64,000 nt of DNA from RHLJ01 sp963974345 (lineage in GTDB: Bacteria; Bacteroidota; Rhodothermia; Balneolales; Balneolaceae), in the NCBI GenBank assembly GCA_963974345.1, contig CAXBBW010000005.1, positions 62,001 through 126,000 of the forward strand, read 5' to 3'. The first letter of the stretch is position 1. Each line of letters opens with the position of its first letter. The notes beneath the pieces were generated by a model, which did no database searches, was not told the origin of the DNA, and worked only from the letters and a program-made list of their open reading frames with translations. A program made the translations under genes and the position numbers. Shown piece by piece: positions 10,773 through 19,459 of this stretch.

Positions 10773-13700
10773 ATGTTTAGTACTCACAAAATATTACCTC
10801 TCTTATTTGTACTAATCTTATTTTTGATTTATACAAATTCAGCATTTGCTCAAACAATAACTAAAGCAACAGGTGGCGGAGCTATATCTGCTGATAATTT
10901 TGGAGGTACATGGAGTACACTTACTGGACCAACCATCCAAGAAACTAGTCCAGGTCAGCTATCATCTGGTACATTCAGATTACAAGCACCTAGTGGTTTT
11001 ATTTGGAATACAGCTGTTACCCCAACTGCAGTAGTAACCTCACCAAAATCAACGAAAATCACTGTTGTTTTTGTAAGTATTACAACCTCCGAAATCCAAT
11101 TCAGTATTACCGGTAATAGTGGTGGTAATCCTAAGAACAATCCACATCAAATTGTATTTAGTGGAATTCAAGTGCGACCTAATCAAGGTACTCCTTTAGC
11201 GTCGGGAATCATTAAAAATGTAGGTTCTGCTGCCCCTGGAGGAACTACTAGCTATGGCGATTTGGCTATGGTTGTTGGTGCAGATAACCAAATTAGAGTG
11301 GAAAGTGCTGCAAATTCTTCTGGTTCCCTTATACCATCTCAGAGTATTGAAGCTGGGCAATCATTAACGCTTTATGCAAATGTTAGAGATCAGCATGGAA
11401 ATTTTAAAAGAAATCAATCAGTTAGTTGGTCTACGGAAAATGAAACAGGAGGAGTAACTGATGGAGACCTCTTACCTTTATCTGGAACTTCTACCACTTT
11501 TACTTCTAATTTAACAGGTACTGCAAAAATCCAAGCAACCTCTGGTGCACTTGCTATTGTCCCCACTGATTTAATTACAGTTACCCCATCCATCGCTACA
11601 AATTTATCTATTTCTACTCAGCCATCTTCTAGTTCAGTTGCTGGAACTATACTTGGAACCCAACCCATTGTTCAAATTCTTGATACGTATGGAAATATAG
11701 TTACAACGGATAATTTTACACAAATCACTGCGAATAGAACTTCAGGAACGGGTGCTTTACAAGGAACTAAAACGGTAACAGTAGTTAATGGAGTTGCTAC
11801 GTTTACTAATCTATCCCATAACGTAGCAAACGATATCGACATTTCATTCTCCGCTAGTGGTTTCTCTGATATAATTTCGAATACGCTAACCATAAATCAT
11901 GCTCCTGCAGAAGGGTTAGAATTTACAACGCAACCAAGTAATGGAAATAGAAATGCAGCTGTTCCTACTATAGAAGTTCAAGTTATAGATGCATTTTCGA
12001 ATCCGGTAGACACAGTTGGATTAACCGTTGATTTGACTATCAACTCAGGAACTGGAAACATATCTAATGGTTCAATAAGTACTAATTCAAGCGGTATTGC
12101 AAGTTATACAACAGTCCAGTTTAATCAAGTTGGGTTAAAATCACTAATTGCTTCATCAACTGGATTAAGTAATTCTCCTGCTAGCAATAATTTTACTATT
12201 GCATCCGCTGGTGAATTAGCAGGTTTTGAGATTCTTACTACTAGTGACGCAACCATTGGCCCTCAAGAAGCAGGTGTAGCTTTTAATATTAAAATTAGAG
12301 CCGTAGATGGTGTTGGTGCTTTGTTAGATGGCGGTGGTCCAAGAGATGAATTTACTGGAAACGTAGATATCACAACTACAAGTGTTTTTTCAGGTGCTAC
12401 AACTACAACCACTATTGGTCCTTTTGTGGGTGGAGTTCTTTCTTCACACTCGGTCGAACTTATAAATTCTGGAATAAATCAAACCATAACAGCGACGAAT
12501 AGCGCAGGAAGTGAAGCAGGTTCAAGTAATTCATTCACAATTAGCCCTTCCTCAGCCGATGTTAACAATTCTTTAATTTCAATATCTGAATCTTCTTTAA
12601 TAACTAATAGTGGACAAACCTCTATTGCAACCGTTCAACTAAAGGATGAGTTTGGGAATCTACTAGAAGGAGATGTTACCGAAACAATCTTAATCTCTTT
12701 AGATGGAACTAGCTTAGGCAGTATTGGATCAACATCTGGTAATGGTGATGGCACTTACTTTGCAATTATTACAGCATCAACTTCCATCGGAACAGAAAAT
12801 GTAACGGCAACTATCGATGGTGGAGCTATAGATTCAGGGAATCAACCCATTAATTATACTTTTGATGAGTTATCTACTTTTGTTATTGAAAAAACTGGTG
12901 GTGGAGCTATCTCAACTCAAACTGCTGGTATCGCTTTTAATATACGATTAACTGCTGAAGACGCTTTCGGAAATATCGTTACTTCCTTTGATGGGGTGGG
13001 TAATACGGTAGAAATTACTTCTTCTGGGTCGCTTTCTTCAGGGAGTGGAACAACGGCTACATTTACAAATGGAGTTTTTACTAGTCATTCTGTTACGTTA
13101 ACCTCTGTAGGATCTACTACCATCACAGCACGAAAAACAGCTTCTTCAGAAACGGGTACAAGTGATAGCTTTATTGTAGATCCTGGAGTTGCCGATCCTA
13201 CTACAAGTACAGTTACCCCAGGCATAAGTTTTCTTCAAAATGATGGAAGTGATAACACAATAATTACGATCCAACTAAAAGATGCTTTTGGGAATAATCT
13301 AAATACCAACCCTGGTACAGTTAATATCAATAAGAATGGGGCATCAGCTTCTATCGCTACAACTGCCACTTATGTCTCAAATGGGCAATATACCGCTACC
13401 TTAACGGCATCAAGTACAACAGAAACCATTACCATTAATGCAAATTTAAATGGAGGGTCCCAATTCTCTGACAATGCAATAATAACAGTAACCCAATTTA
13501 ATATTTGGGAAGCAGATGCTGGAGGTAGCGCAGTAAATAGAGTAGACTGGGAAAATACTTCAAATTGGAGTCTAGGTTCACTACCTACTACAGGTCAAGT
13601 AGTGGTTATTCCATCAGGTCTTTCTAATTACCCCACCATTGATACTGCTACCCCTACTATCGATTTTCTTTCCATTGCTTCAGGGGCATTAGTTACACTT

Positions 13701-15782
13701 TCTGGCCAAACTATTACCATTAATAACGACATTACTGGAGATGGTAGTTTCTTTGGAAGTGGTGGAAGTATAAATTTAGCTGGTAATTCTTCAATTGCGA
13801 ATTTCATCGCAGGGTCTTCAACAGTTAATCTGAATGGTTCAAGTACTCAAACTATCGAAAATGATTTCACAGCGAACATCTTAAATATTCAAAATAATGT
13901 GACTGTAACAGAATATTTAGAAGCTTTCACATCCTTAACGGTAGATGCTAGTAAAATGCTCATTATGCAGTCTGGGTCTCAATTAATCATTTTTGGAGAT
14001 TTGATTGTAAATGGAGCATTATTAGGTTCGAGTTCAGATTTCCAATTTGGAGGAGATATTTCAATTGGTGGTAGTGGAACAATCACTCTTTCTAATACAT
14101 CTCTTGAGCTAAATGGAAATACAGAACAACAGGTGAATGGCATCAATAATATCCGAAGTTTTACTATTAATAACTCAGCTGGAATTGTTATAAATAATGA
14201 TATTGAGGTTACCGATACTCTTTTTATTACTAATGGAACTGTTACTATTGAGTCAGGCTACAGTTTTGTAAGTAATGTTAAAATTGGAAATACTTCCAAT
14301 ATTATTGCCAAAAGAGAAATAAGCGGTATTGTTGGCTGGAGATTATTGTCCTCACCTCTTTCATCAACCTATAGCGATTTCTTAGATGGAACCATTACCC
14401 AAGGATATGTAGGTTCTTCAGAAGGAGTAACAATATCAGGTGATTCAGTTCAACCAAATGTTCTTTATTACGATGAAACATTCTCAGGAACTGATAATCA
14501 ACGATTTAGGGCTCCTACAAGTGCGGCTACTTCACTTACAGCTGGGCGAGGTCTTTTTGTATTCTTTTTTGATGATCAAAGTACAGCAACTATACCAGAT
14601 GCAAGATACAATGAACCTCTTCCCGATACTCTCCAAATACAAGGAGCAGAAAACGATGGTGATGGGACTAATTTCACTTTTCCTGTTACATACACCGCTT
14701 CAGCTGATACAGGTTGGAATTTAGTAGGAAATCCATTTACTGCTACTATTGATTGGGATGATGGTAATTGGACTAAAACCAATATGGATAATGCCATCTA
14801 TATTTTTGACCCAGCTTCAAATGATTATCTAACTTGGAACGGATTAACGGGTTCATTAGGTGACGGGAAAATAGCTCCCTTCCAAGGGTTTTGGGTTAAA
14901 GCCAATGGAAATGGAGCGCCAACTTTAAAAGTGAACAAGTCCTCTAAAACCACGAATGGAACATTTTATAAAACATCAAATAGAGGAGAGCCTAAATTAG
15001 AACTCAAATTATCAAATGGTGACTTATCAAAAACTACTCATCTTTCTTTTAATGAAGAAGGAAGATTTATTAAAGATAGGTTTGACGCTATTAGATTGCT
15101 TCCATTTAAGTCGAACAGCTATTTAGAATTATTCACTATACTTGATAATGGAACACAACTAGCTATAAATAATTTACCTCGAGATTTTGGAATACCTATT
15201 GAAATACCCATTTATATTAACGGGTACAAAGACGGTTTACAAATTGAGAGCGGTTATGAACTATCGTGGAAAGGGATTGAGGATGTACCTGAAGGTTGGA
15301 CTTTTGAACTACTCGATAGAAATAAAAAAGTAATCTTAAATCTAAAAAAAACAAATACATTAAAATTATTTCCATCTCCAATAAAAGAAAAACTTTCTGC
15401 TCATCATTCTCAAATATCAAGCACTGATGTTTCATTAACAGAGACAAGTACAGCCAAATTGGAAGCCTCAGAGTTCTTCCTAAGAATTATACCTGGTAAT
15501 GATGCAGATGATTTACCAAAAGAGTTTTCACTTTCCCAAAACTACCCAAATCCTTTTAATCCTGAAACTACTATTGAGTTTGGGTTACCTATACAAAGTC
15601 AGGTAAATTTAGCAGTTTATGATATTCTTGGAAGAGAAGTTGCCAAGATTGTAGAAGGAGAATTAAATGCAGGTTTTTATTCCTATAACTGGGATGCTTC
15701 CTCTCTTTCATCAGGTGTGTATTTCTATCGTTTAGTTACTTTTAATAAATTATTCTCAAAAAAAATGACATTAATTAAATAA
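10773..15782 (+). CDS. Large (1669 aa) T9SS surface protein, third tandem paralogue
   Basis: A signal peptide covers residues 1-27 (hydrophobic ILPLLFVLILFLIY, then AFAQ). The mature protein opens with the ATGGGAISAD module that also occurs in the middle of the preceding giant protein. Several Ig-like or filamin-like modules with DAFGN and QLKDEFGN signatures follow (about 170-900), then a W-E-A-D-A-G-G...DWENTSNWSLG module, the conserved GWRLLSSP / GWNLVGNPF / IAPFQGFWVKAN block, and a sorting tail with NYPNPFNPETT, YDILGREV and SSGVYFYRLVT. It has no LamG or cadherin-like repeats, so the paralogues differ by module gain or loss at the N-terminal side. Function is inferred to be adhesive or structural. 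The start is supported by the signal peptide. Confidence 0.9.
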   Translation: MFSTHKILPLLFVLILFLIYTNSAFAQTITKATGGGAISADNFGGTWSTLTGPTIQETSPGQLSSGTFRLQAPSGFIWNTAVTPTAVVTSPKSTKITVVFVSITTSEIQFSITGNSGGNPKNNPHQIVFSGIQVRPNQGTPLASGIIKNVGSAAPGGTTSYGDLAMVVGADNQIRVESAANSSGSLIPSQSIEAGQSLTLYANVRDQHGNFKRNQSVSWSTENETGGVTDGDLLPLSGTSTTFTSNLTGTAKIQATSGALAIVPTDLITVTPSIATNLSISTQPSSSSVAGTILGTQPIVQILDTYGNIVTTDNFTQITANRTSGTGALQGTKTVTVVNGVATFTNLSHNVANDIDISFSASGFSDIISNTLTINHAPAEGLEFTTQPSNGNRNAAVPTIEVQVIDAFSNPVDTVGLTVDLTINSGTGNISNGSISTNSSGIASYTTVQFNQVGLKSLIASSTGLSNSPASNNFTIASAGELAGFEILTTSDATIGPQEAGVAFNIKIRAVDGVGALLDGGGPRDEFTGNVDITTTSVFSGATTTTTIGPFVGGVLSSHSVELINSGINQTITATNSAGSEAGSSNSFTISPSSADVNNSLISISESSLITNSGQTSIATVQLKDEFGNLLEGDVTETILISLDGTSLGSIGSTSGNGDGTYFAIITASTSIGTENVTATIDGGAIDSGNQPINYTFDELSTFVIEKTGGGAISTQTAGIAFNIRLTAEDAFGNIVTSFDGVGNTVEITSSGSLSSGSGTTATFTNGVFTSHSVTLTSVGSTTITARKTASSETGTSDSFIVDPGVADPTTSTVTPGISFLQNDGSDNTIITIQLKDAFGNNLNTNPGTVNINKNGASASIATTATYVSNGQYTATLTASSTTETITINANLNGGSQFSDNAIITVTQFNIWEADAGGSAVNRVDWENTSNWSLGSLPTTGQVVVIPSGLSNYPTIDTATPTIDFLSIASGALVTLSGQTITINNDITGDGSFFGSGGSINLAGNSSIANFIAGSSTVNLNGSSTQTIENDFTANILNIQNNVTVTEYLEAFTSLTVDASKMLIMQSGSQLIIFGDLIVNGALLGSSSDFQFGGDISIGGSGTITLSNTSLELNGNTEQQVNGINNIRSFTINNSAGIVINNDIEVTDTLFITNGTVTIESGYSFVSNVKIGNTSNIIAKREISGIVGWRLLSSPLSSTYSDFLDGTITQGYVGSSEGVTISGDSVQPNVLYYDETFSGTDNQRFRAPTSAATSLTAGRGLFVFFFDDQSTATIPDARYNEPLPDTLQIQGAENDGDGTNFTFPVTYTASADTGWNLVGNPFTATIDWDDGNWTKTNMDNAIYIFDPASNDYLTWNGLTGSLGDGKIAPFQGFWVKANGNGAPTLKVNKSSKTTNGTFYKTSNRGEPKLELKLSNGDLSKTTHLSFNEEGRFIKDRFDAIRLLPFKSNSYLELFTILDNGTQLAINNLPRDFGIPIEIPIYINGYKDGLQIESGYELSWKGIEDVPEGWTFELLDRNKKVILNLKKTNTLKLFPSPIKEKLSAHHSQISSTDVSLTETSTAKLEASEFFLRIIPGNDADDLPKEFSLSQNYPNPFNPETTIEFGLPIQSQVNLAVYDILGREVAKIVEGELNAGFYSYNWDASSLSSGVYFYRLVTFNKLFSKKMTLIK

Positions 15783-15990
15783 CATTTTTTTTTGTTTATA
15801 AATAATGTAACTAGACAATCCAAGTAACATATTCTATTTGCCAACCTCTTTCATCTGTATCAAAATTTAGTATTGTTAGAAGAAAGTTTATCAAAATAAT
15901 AATTAACTAGTTTTAATGTTAATATTTTATAATATTTAATTTCAATCCAATCCCTTTTTTGATCAGTACTATATATAAAGAAAACTATTT
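15783..15990. other. AT-rich spacer before the pilin-like cluster
   Basis: This 208-base spacer separates the giant surface proteins from the pilin-like genes. It opens with a run of nine T directly after the stop codon but has no GC-rich stem, so I do not call a terminator. No convincing ORF is seen. It probably holds the promoter for the downstream cluster, but I could not assign clear -33 and -7 boxes. Confidence 0.4.
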
Positions 15991-16491
15991 ATGGCTGGAT
16001 ATACCGAAGTTTTACAAACCATGTTTGCAATGATTCTTGTCTCTTTGCTAATCATTAATTCAAATAGAGCCATTGCGCTTAATAATAGAGCACAAGTAGA
16101 TAGCGAGTTAGAAGATCAGATTATTGCAATTGCTCAAGATTTTATTGACGAATCTAGATCGATAACTTTTGATGCAACTACTGCTGGAGGAAATGTACCT
16201 GTTAATATTCCTTCAGGATTTTCTTCAATTGGACCAGGAGGTGGAGAGAATACTAGAGCCAAATTTAATGATTTTGATGATTATGATGGCTGGACTGAAA
16301 CAATAGTAGCTTCAAATGATGTTGAATATGATGTATCTATAGCTGTCTCTTATTACAATGGCACCACTGTAACTGCATCCAAAACAACTTTAAAACAGAT
16401 GACGATAACAATTACCTCTGATTTATTAACTAGCTATGGTAATAATAGAAATTACTCTTTTAATTTCATTAGAAGCTTTTACGCTGATTAA
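15991..16491 (+). CDS. Leaderless pilin-like protein, set A, PilV-like position
   Basis: This 166 aa protein has one N-terminal hydrophobic helix (about 7-25) and a polar, beta-rich C-terminal domain, the layout of type IV pilins and pseudopilins. It has no prepilin leader: the protein starts M-A-G-Y-T-E-V. After removal of Met the Glu falls at position 5, where mature type IV pilins carry their conserved Glu5. It then shows a IIAIAQDFIDE stretch like the first helix of PilV/GspI-type minor pilins. The paralogue at 18435 starts M-S-S-Y-A-E-I, keeping the same spacing. It is the first gene of a tight trio (11-base gaps). The pilin assignment is inferred from architecture; no peptidase, ATPase or platform gene for a type IV pilus is in the window. 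Confidence 0.75.
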   Translation: MAGYTEVLQTMFAMILVSLLIINSNRAIALNNRAQVDSELEDQIIAIAQDFIDESRSITFDATTAGGNVPVNIPSGFSSIGPGGGENTRAKFNDFDDYDGWTETIVASNDVEYDVSIAVSYYNGTTVTASKTTLKQMTITITSDLLTSYGNNRNYSFNFIRSFYAD

Positions 16492-16502
16492 ATATTAAAA
16501 CT

Positions 16503-17120
16503 ATGGATGCTGGATTAATTTTTAGTTATATCATCGCTGGATTTTTAATAATCCTTATTGGCGTAGTAAGTTTAAATAATAGTAATAGTAGTAGTGAATT
16601 AACTTTACAAGAAACTCAAAAGAGAAAAATTACTGATGTCATTGAAGTTATTACTTACGACATCCCGAAAATTGGTTATAATTTAAACGTATTACCCGAT
16701 ACACTTTTAAGAACAGTTTCTGCTTCACATATTGAGTTCTATTCGAACATTGATAACAGTGCAAATGGTTCGCTTGAACTTGTTAGATGGGAGTTTTCTT
16801 CCGATGCAGAGGCCAATACACAAAACCCAAACGACTTTATTTTATATCGCACTGTAAATGGAGTAGTCACTTCTATTTCTGCTGGTATTACAAGTTTTAG
16901 CATTAATTACTACGACGAACTTGGTAGCAATACTCCTTTATCGATGCCAATAACTGCAGCTGGCAATAAATCAGCTATTGATGACATTATTCAATTGGAA
17001 ATTACTATGAATAGCGAAAGCGCAGTACCTATTAAATATGGAAGTAGTTCAGATTCGTATCGATATTTACAATCATCATGGACTAAAAGATTTTCACCCG
17101 TTAACCTAAGAAATAACTAA
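16503..17120 (+). CDS. Pilin-like protein, set A, PilW-like position
   Basis: This 205 aa protein has an N-terminal transmembrane helix (about 4-24, LIFSYIIAGFLIILIGVV) with almost nothing before it, followed by a helix and a beta-rich domain. The segment DVIEVITYDIPKIGYNL resembles the region of PilW/GspJ proteins where the long helix leads into the globular domain. The paralogue at 18864 aligns along its length (DVVTVLSNDFNRIGYNT; both end with a basic W-KRxF segment). There is no Glu5 or prepilin leader. It lies 11 bases after the first gene of the trio and 11 before the third, so co-translation is likely. I infer a membrane-anchored minor-pilin-like subunit facing the periplasm. Confidence 0.72.
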   Translation: MDAGLIFSYIIAGFLIILIGVVSLNNSNSSSELTLQETQKRKITDVIEVITYDIPKIGYNLNVLPDTLLRTVSASHIEFYSNIDNSANGSLELVRWEFSSDAEANTQNPNDFILYRTVNGVVTSISAGITSFSINYYDELGSNTPLSMPITAAGNKSAIDDIIQLEITMNSESAVPIKYGSSSDSYRYLQSSWTKRFSPVNLRNN

Positions 17121-17131
17121 GGAGCAGTATT

Positions 17132-18241
17132 ATGGGTAGAGGAATGGTAATAATGGCAATGGGAGCTATAATAGTTTTGGGCATTATCCAAATTGGGATG
17201 AATCAGCAAAGAACAAATCTCCAAACATTGACATCTGACTACGCAAAAGAAATTCAATCTAAAAATGCTAGCCATTCTGCAATTCAGCTAGCAATGGAGA
17301 AAATTAATAAAACTCCCGGTTGGTCGCCAACGCAAGGATCTCCTTGGAGTACAGACGTAGACGGTGCGTATATAGAATTATACTATGACCAACTTTCTAC
17401 TGGTGCTTCAATAACTGATCCCGACTCTATACGAATTTATAGTACGGCTTGGTATGGAGGCACAGGAACAAAAGGAAGTGCTGATTATAAAGAAGCTTCC
17501 TCTTCCCATACCATTGTTAGTACATATCTTAAATCTGGATTACACTTTGTACCTGAACCCAAGGGTGGGTTAGGTTTTGGAACAAGTAATTTCACTTTTA
17601 ACATGAGCGGAAGTGCTAGTATTAGTGGAAATGATGCTAGCGGAACTTGTTCCGATTTGCCTGCTATTACTGTACCCACCATAGCCGATGAGCTTAAAGT
17701 TACGCTTGGTGCTGGAAGTAAATATGGCAATCTTGAAAGCAGTGTAGATAAAGTAGCATACGATAATGACATGTCTTATCAACCCGTTGACGAACTTATT
17801 GCACGGCTAGCCAACGAACCTGGAGTTGTTGAAGTAAGTGGAAATTATAAAGGGGAATTTGGGACGCAAGACGATCCTGGAATATTCTTTGTCAACTCTT
17901 ATGCTAAACTTACTGGCGGAGTTCCAGATGGATATGGTATTTTAGTTATTAGATCTGGCGGAGAACTGGAATATGAAGGCGCGCTATCCGTAGCTGGAAA
18001 TTTTACTTTTAATGGTTTAATTATTTTTGAAAATGCTTTTGATTTTACTGGTAAGGGTACACCAGATTTAAATGGCTCTGTTCTAATCGGAAATACACCT
18101 GGCAATAATACAACTCTGGATGTAGACCTAGGTGGAAACCTCAAAATTCAATACGATTGTGAAGCCATTGAATATGCCAAAACAGCTTCTGCAAGTCATT
18201 TAAAACAGAATCGTTATAGTCGAGTTAGTACGTTCGAGTAG
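17132..18241 (+). CDS. Pilin-like protein, set A, PilX-like position
   Basis: This 369 aa protein begins with one hydrophobic helix (about 4-22, MVIMAMGAIIVLGIIQIGM), then the polar helix typical of PilX-type minor pilins (NASHSAIQLAMEKI). A large C-terminal region rich in G, S, N and D follows, with polymer-like beta structure (SGSASISGNDASG, GNFTFNGLIIFENAF). Such bactofilin- or PilX-like C-termini often form elongated beta-solenoids, but here that is an inference. A good Shine-Dalgarno (AAGGAG at 17119-17124) precedes the ATG, unlike most genes in the window. It is the last gene of set A and is paralogous to the gene at 19460. Confidence 0.72.
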   Translation: MGRGMVIMAMGAIIVLGIIQIGMNQQRTNLQTLTSDYAKEIQSKNASHSAIQLAMEKINKTPGWSPTQGSPWSTDVDGAYIELYYDQLSTGASITDPDSIRIYSTAWYGGTGTKGSADYKEASSSHTIVSTYLKSGLHFVPEPKGGLGFGTSNFTFNMSGSASISGNDASGTCSDLPAITVPTIADELKVTLGAGSKYGNLESSVDKVAYDNDMSYQPVDELIARLANEPGVVEVSGNYKGEFGTQDDPGIFFVNSYAKLTGGVPDGYGILVIRSGGELEYEGALSVAGNFTFNGLIIFENAFDFTGKGTPDLNGSVLIGNTPGNNTTLDVDLGGNLKIQYDCEAIEYAKTASASHLKQNRYSRVSTFE

Positions 18242-18434
18242 TTTTCATCAACCTATCTTAATATTGATTGCCATATAATTTTGGGTTAAAGACCTGATTT
18301 ATATAAGGTGTAACTTTTTTTAGTTTCTTCACTCTTTCTTAATATAACTCTTTGTTATGCAATGATTAATTAAGGCAATCTAATTCGTAAACTCTTTACG
18401 TTTCTTTATTATGTTTTAAACAAATTTTTACAAA
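18242..18434. other. Spacer between the two pilin-like sets
   Basis: This 193-base AT-rich spacer separates sets A and B. I see no ORF and no GC-rich hairpin. Because B repeats the A gene order, this spacer probably holds a promoter for set B, though no clear promoter motif could be assigned. Confidence 0.35.
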
Positions 18435-18854
18435 ATGAGTAGTTACGCCGAAATTATTTATCTAACCGCTGCAATGGTAATATTCTCTACCCTTGCAATG
18501 AATACGGCAAGAAACTTCAATTCTTCCAGAACTGCATTATATAGAGTTGAAGTTGAATATAGAGCAATAGCAGTTGCTCAAGATGAGTTAGATAAAGTGC
18601 AATGGATATATGATGATACTGAGTTAGATCCTGATGATGGATCATATGTTTATAGTAGCTATCCATTAACTGAAACTCACACCTATGGATCAAGTGATCA
18701 ATATTCTGATGATTTTGTTATTTACGCAGAATCAGAACTGATTGAAGACACTGGAAGCCAAAAAAGATACCAAGTTAGTGTAAGTGTACTCAACCAAGAT
18801 GTACAACCAGAAGTATTTGTTACTATGGATTACGTTAAATCTTATTCGTACTAG
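18435..18854 (+). CDS. Leaderless pilin-like protein, set B, PilV-like position
   Basis: This 139 aa protein is a shorter paralogue of the gene at 15991. It starts M-S-S-Y-A-E-I, again placing Glu at residue 5 if Met is removed. A hydrophobic helix (about 8-22) and an AIAVAQDELDKVQWI helix like that of PilV/GspI proteins follow. The C-terminal domain is acidic and rich in Y, S and D. No basic leader or G/F-T-L-x-E cleavage site precedes the helix. It is the first gene of the second trio, with its stop codon overlapping the strong ribosome-binding site of the next gene. I infer a minor-pilin-like, inner-membrane-anchored subunit. Confidence 0.73.
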   Translation: MSSYAEIIYLTAAMVIFSTLAMNTARNFNSSRTALYRVEVEYRAIAVAQDELDKVQWIYDDTELDPDDGSYVYSSYPLTETHTYGSSDQYSDDFVIYAESELIEDTGSQKRYQVSVSVLNQDVQPEVFVTMDYVKSYSY

Positions 18855-18858
18855 GAGG
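18853..18858 (+). promoter_or_regulatory. Strong Shine-Dalgarno AGGAGG
   Basis: A consensus AGGAGG lies 5 bases before the ATG at 18864 and overlaps the stop codon of the preceding gene. Genes 17132 (AAGGAG) and 19460 (GGAG) also have good sites, whereas most genes here have none. This supports these starts and suggests that the pilin-like proteins are translated strongly or are translationally coupled. Confidence 0.75.
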
Positions 18859-18863
18859 TCACT

Positions 18864-19451
18864 ATGAACATTGGATTAATAACAACTTTTGTAATTGGCG
18901 GTATCTTCATGATCTCAATGATGATGTTTAACCAACAACTTGCATCTGGATCACAAGAATTTTTGCTAAGTACAATCAATCAAGATTACTTAGACGACGT
19001 TGTAACTGTGCTTTCAAATGATTTTAACAGAATTGGATATAATACTGGCGTTGCTATCCCCTTTACAACCCTTGAGGATGACAACATTTTATTCCAAGCT
19101 GATGCATATGATAATGATACGTATGGGGCAACAAATATCCGCTGGTATCTGGATACAACCGATCCTGTAACCAGTACTGACAATCCAAATGATTATTACC
19201 TAAAAAGAGTTGGACCAGTAAGTGCCAGCTCTTATGGTACTATAAAATTTCCAGTAACACTTTTTAAGTTAAAGTATTATGCATCAAATGGATCTGTTAC
19301 CAATGATAAAAATTCAGTAAAGAAAATTGAAGTTCAAATAATGGCCGAATCAGGATCACCTTACACCGTGGGAAGAAATAGTGAAGATTTTTATCCTAGA
19401 AGTGTATGGAAAAGAATATTTGTTCCAAATAATATAAACTTACCATATTAG
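18864..19451 (+). CDS. Pilin-like protein, set B, PilW-like position
   Basis: This 195 aa protein is the paralogue of the gene at 16503. An N-terminal transmembrane helix (about 4-22, GLITTFVIGGIFMISMMMF) starts right after the initiator Met. The helix-to-globule region DDVVTVLSNDFNRIGYNTG matches set A. The C-terminal part is beta-rich and ends with a basic aromatic segment (RSVWKRIFVP). It lacks a prepilin leader and Glu5. It sits between its two trio partners with gaps of 9 and 8 bases. The role is inferred from the trio order, which resembles pilV-pilW-pilX. Confidence 0.72.
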   Translation: MNIGLITTFVIGGIFMISMMMFNQQLASGSQEFLLSTINQDYLDDVVTVLSNDFNRIGYNTGVAIPFTTLEDDNILFQADAYDNDTYGATNIRWYLDTTDPVTSTDNPNDYYLKRVGPVSASSYGTIKFPVTLFKLKYYASNGSVTNDKNSVKKIEVQIMAESGSPYTVGRNSEDFYPRSVWKRIFVPNNINLPY

Positions 19452-19459
19452 GAGCTGTT

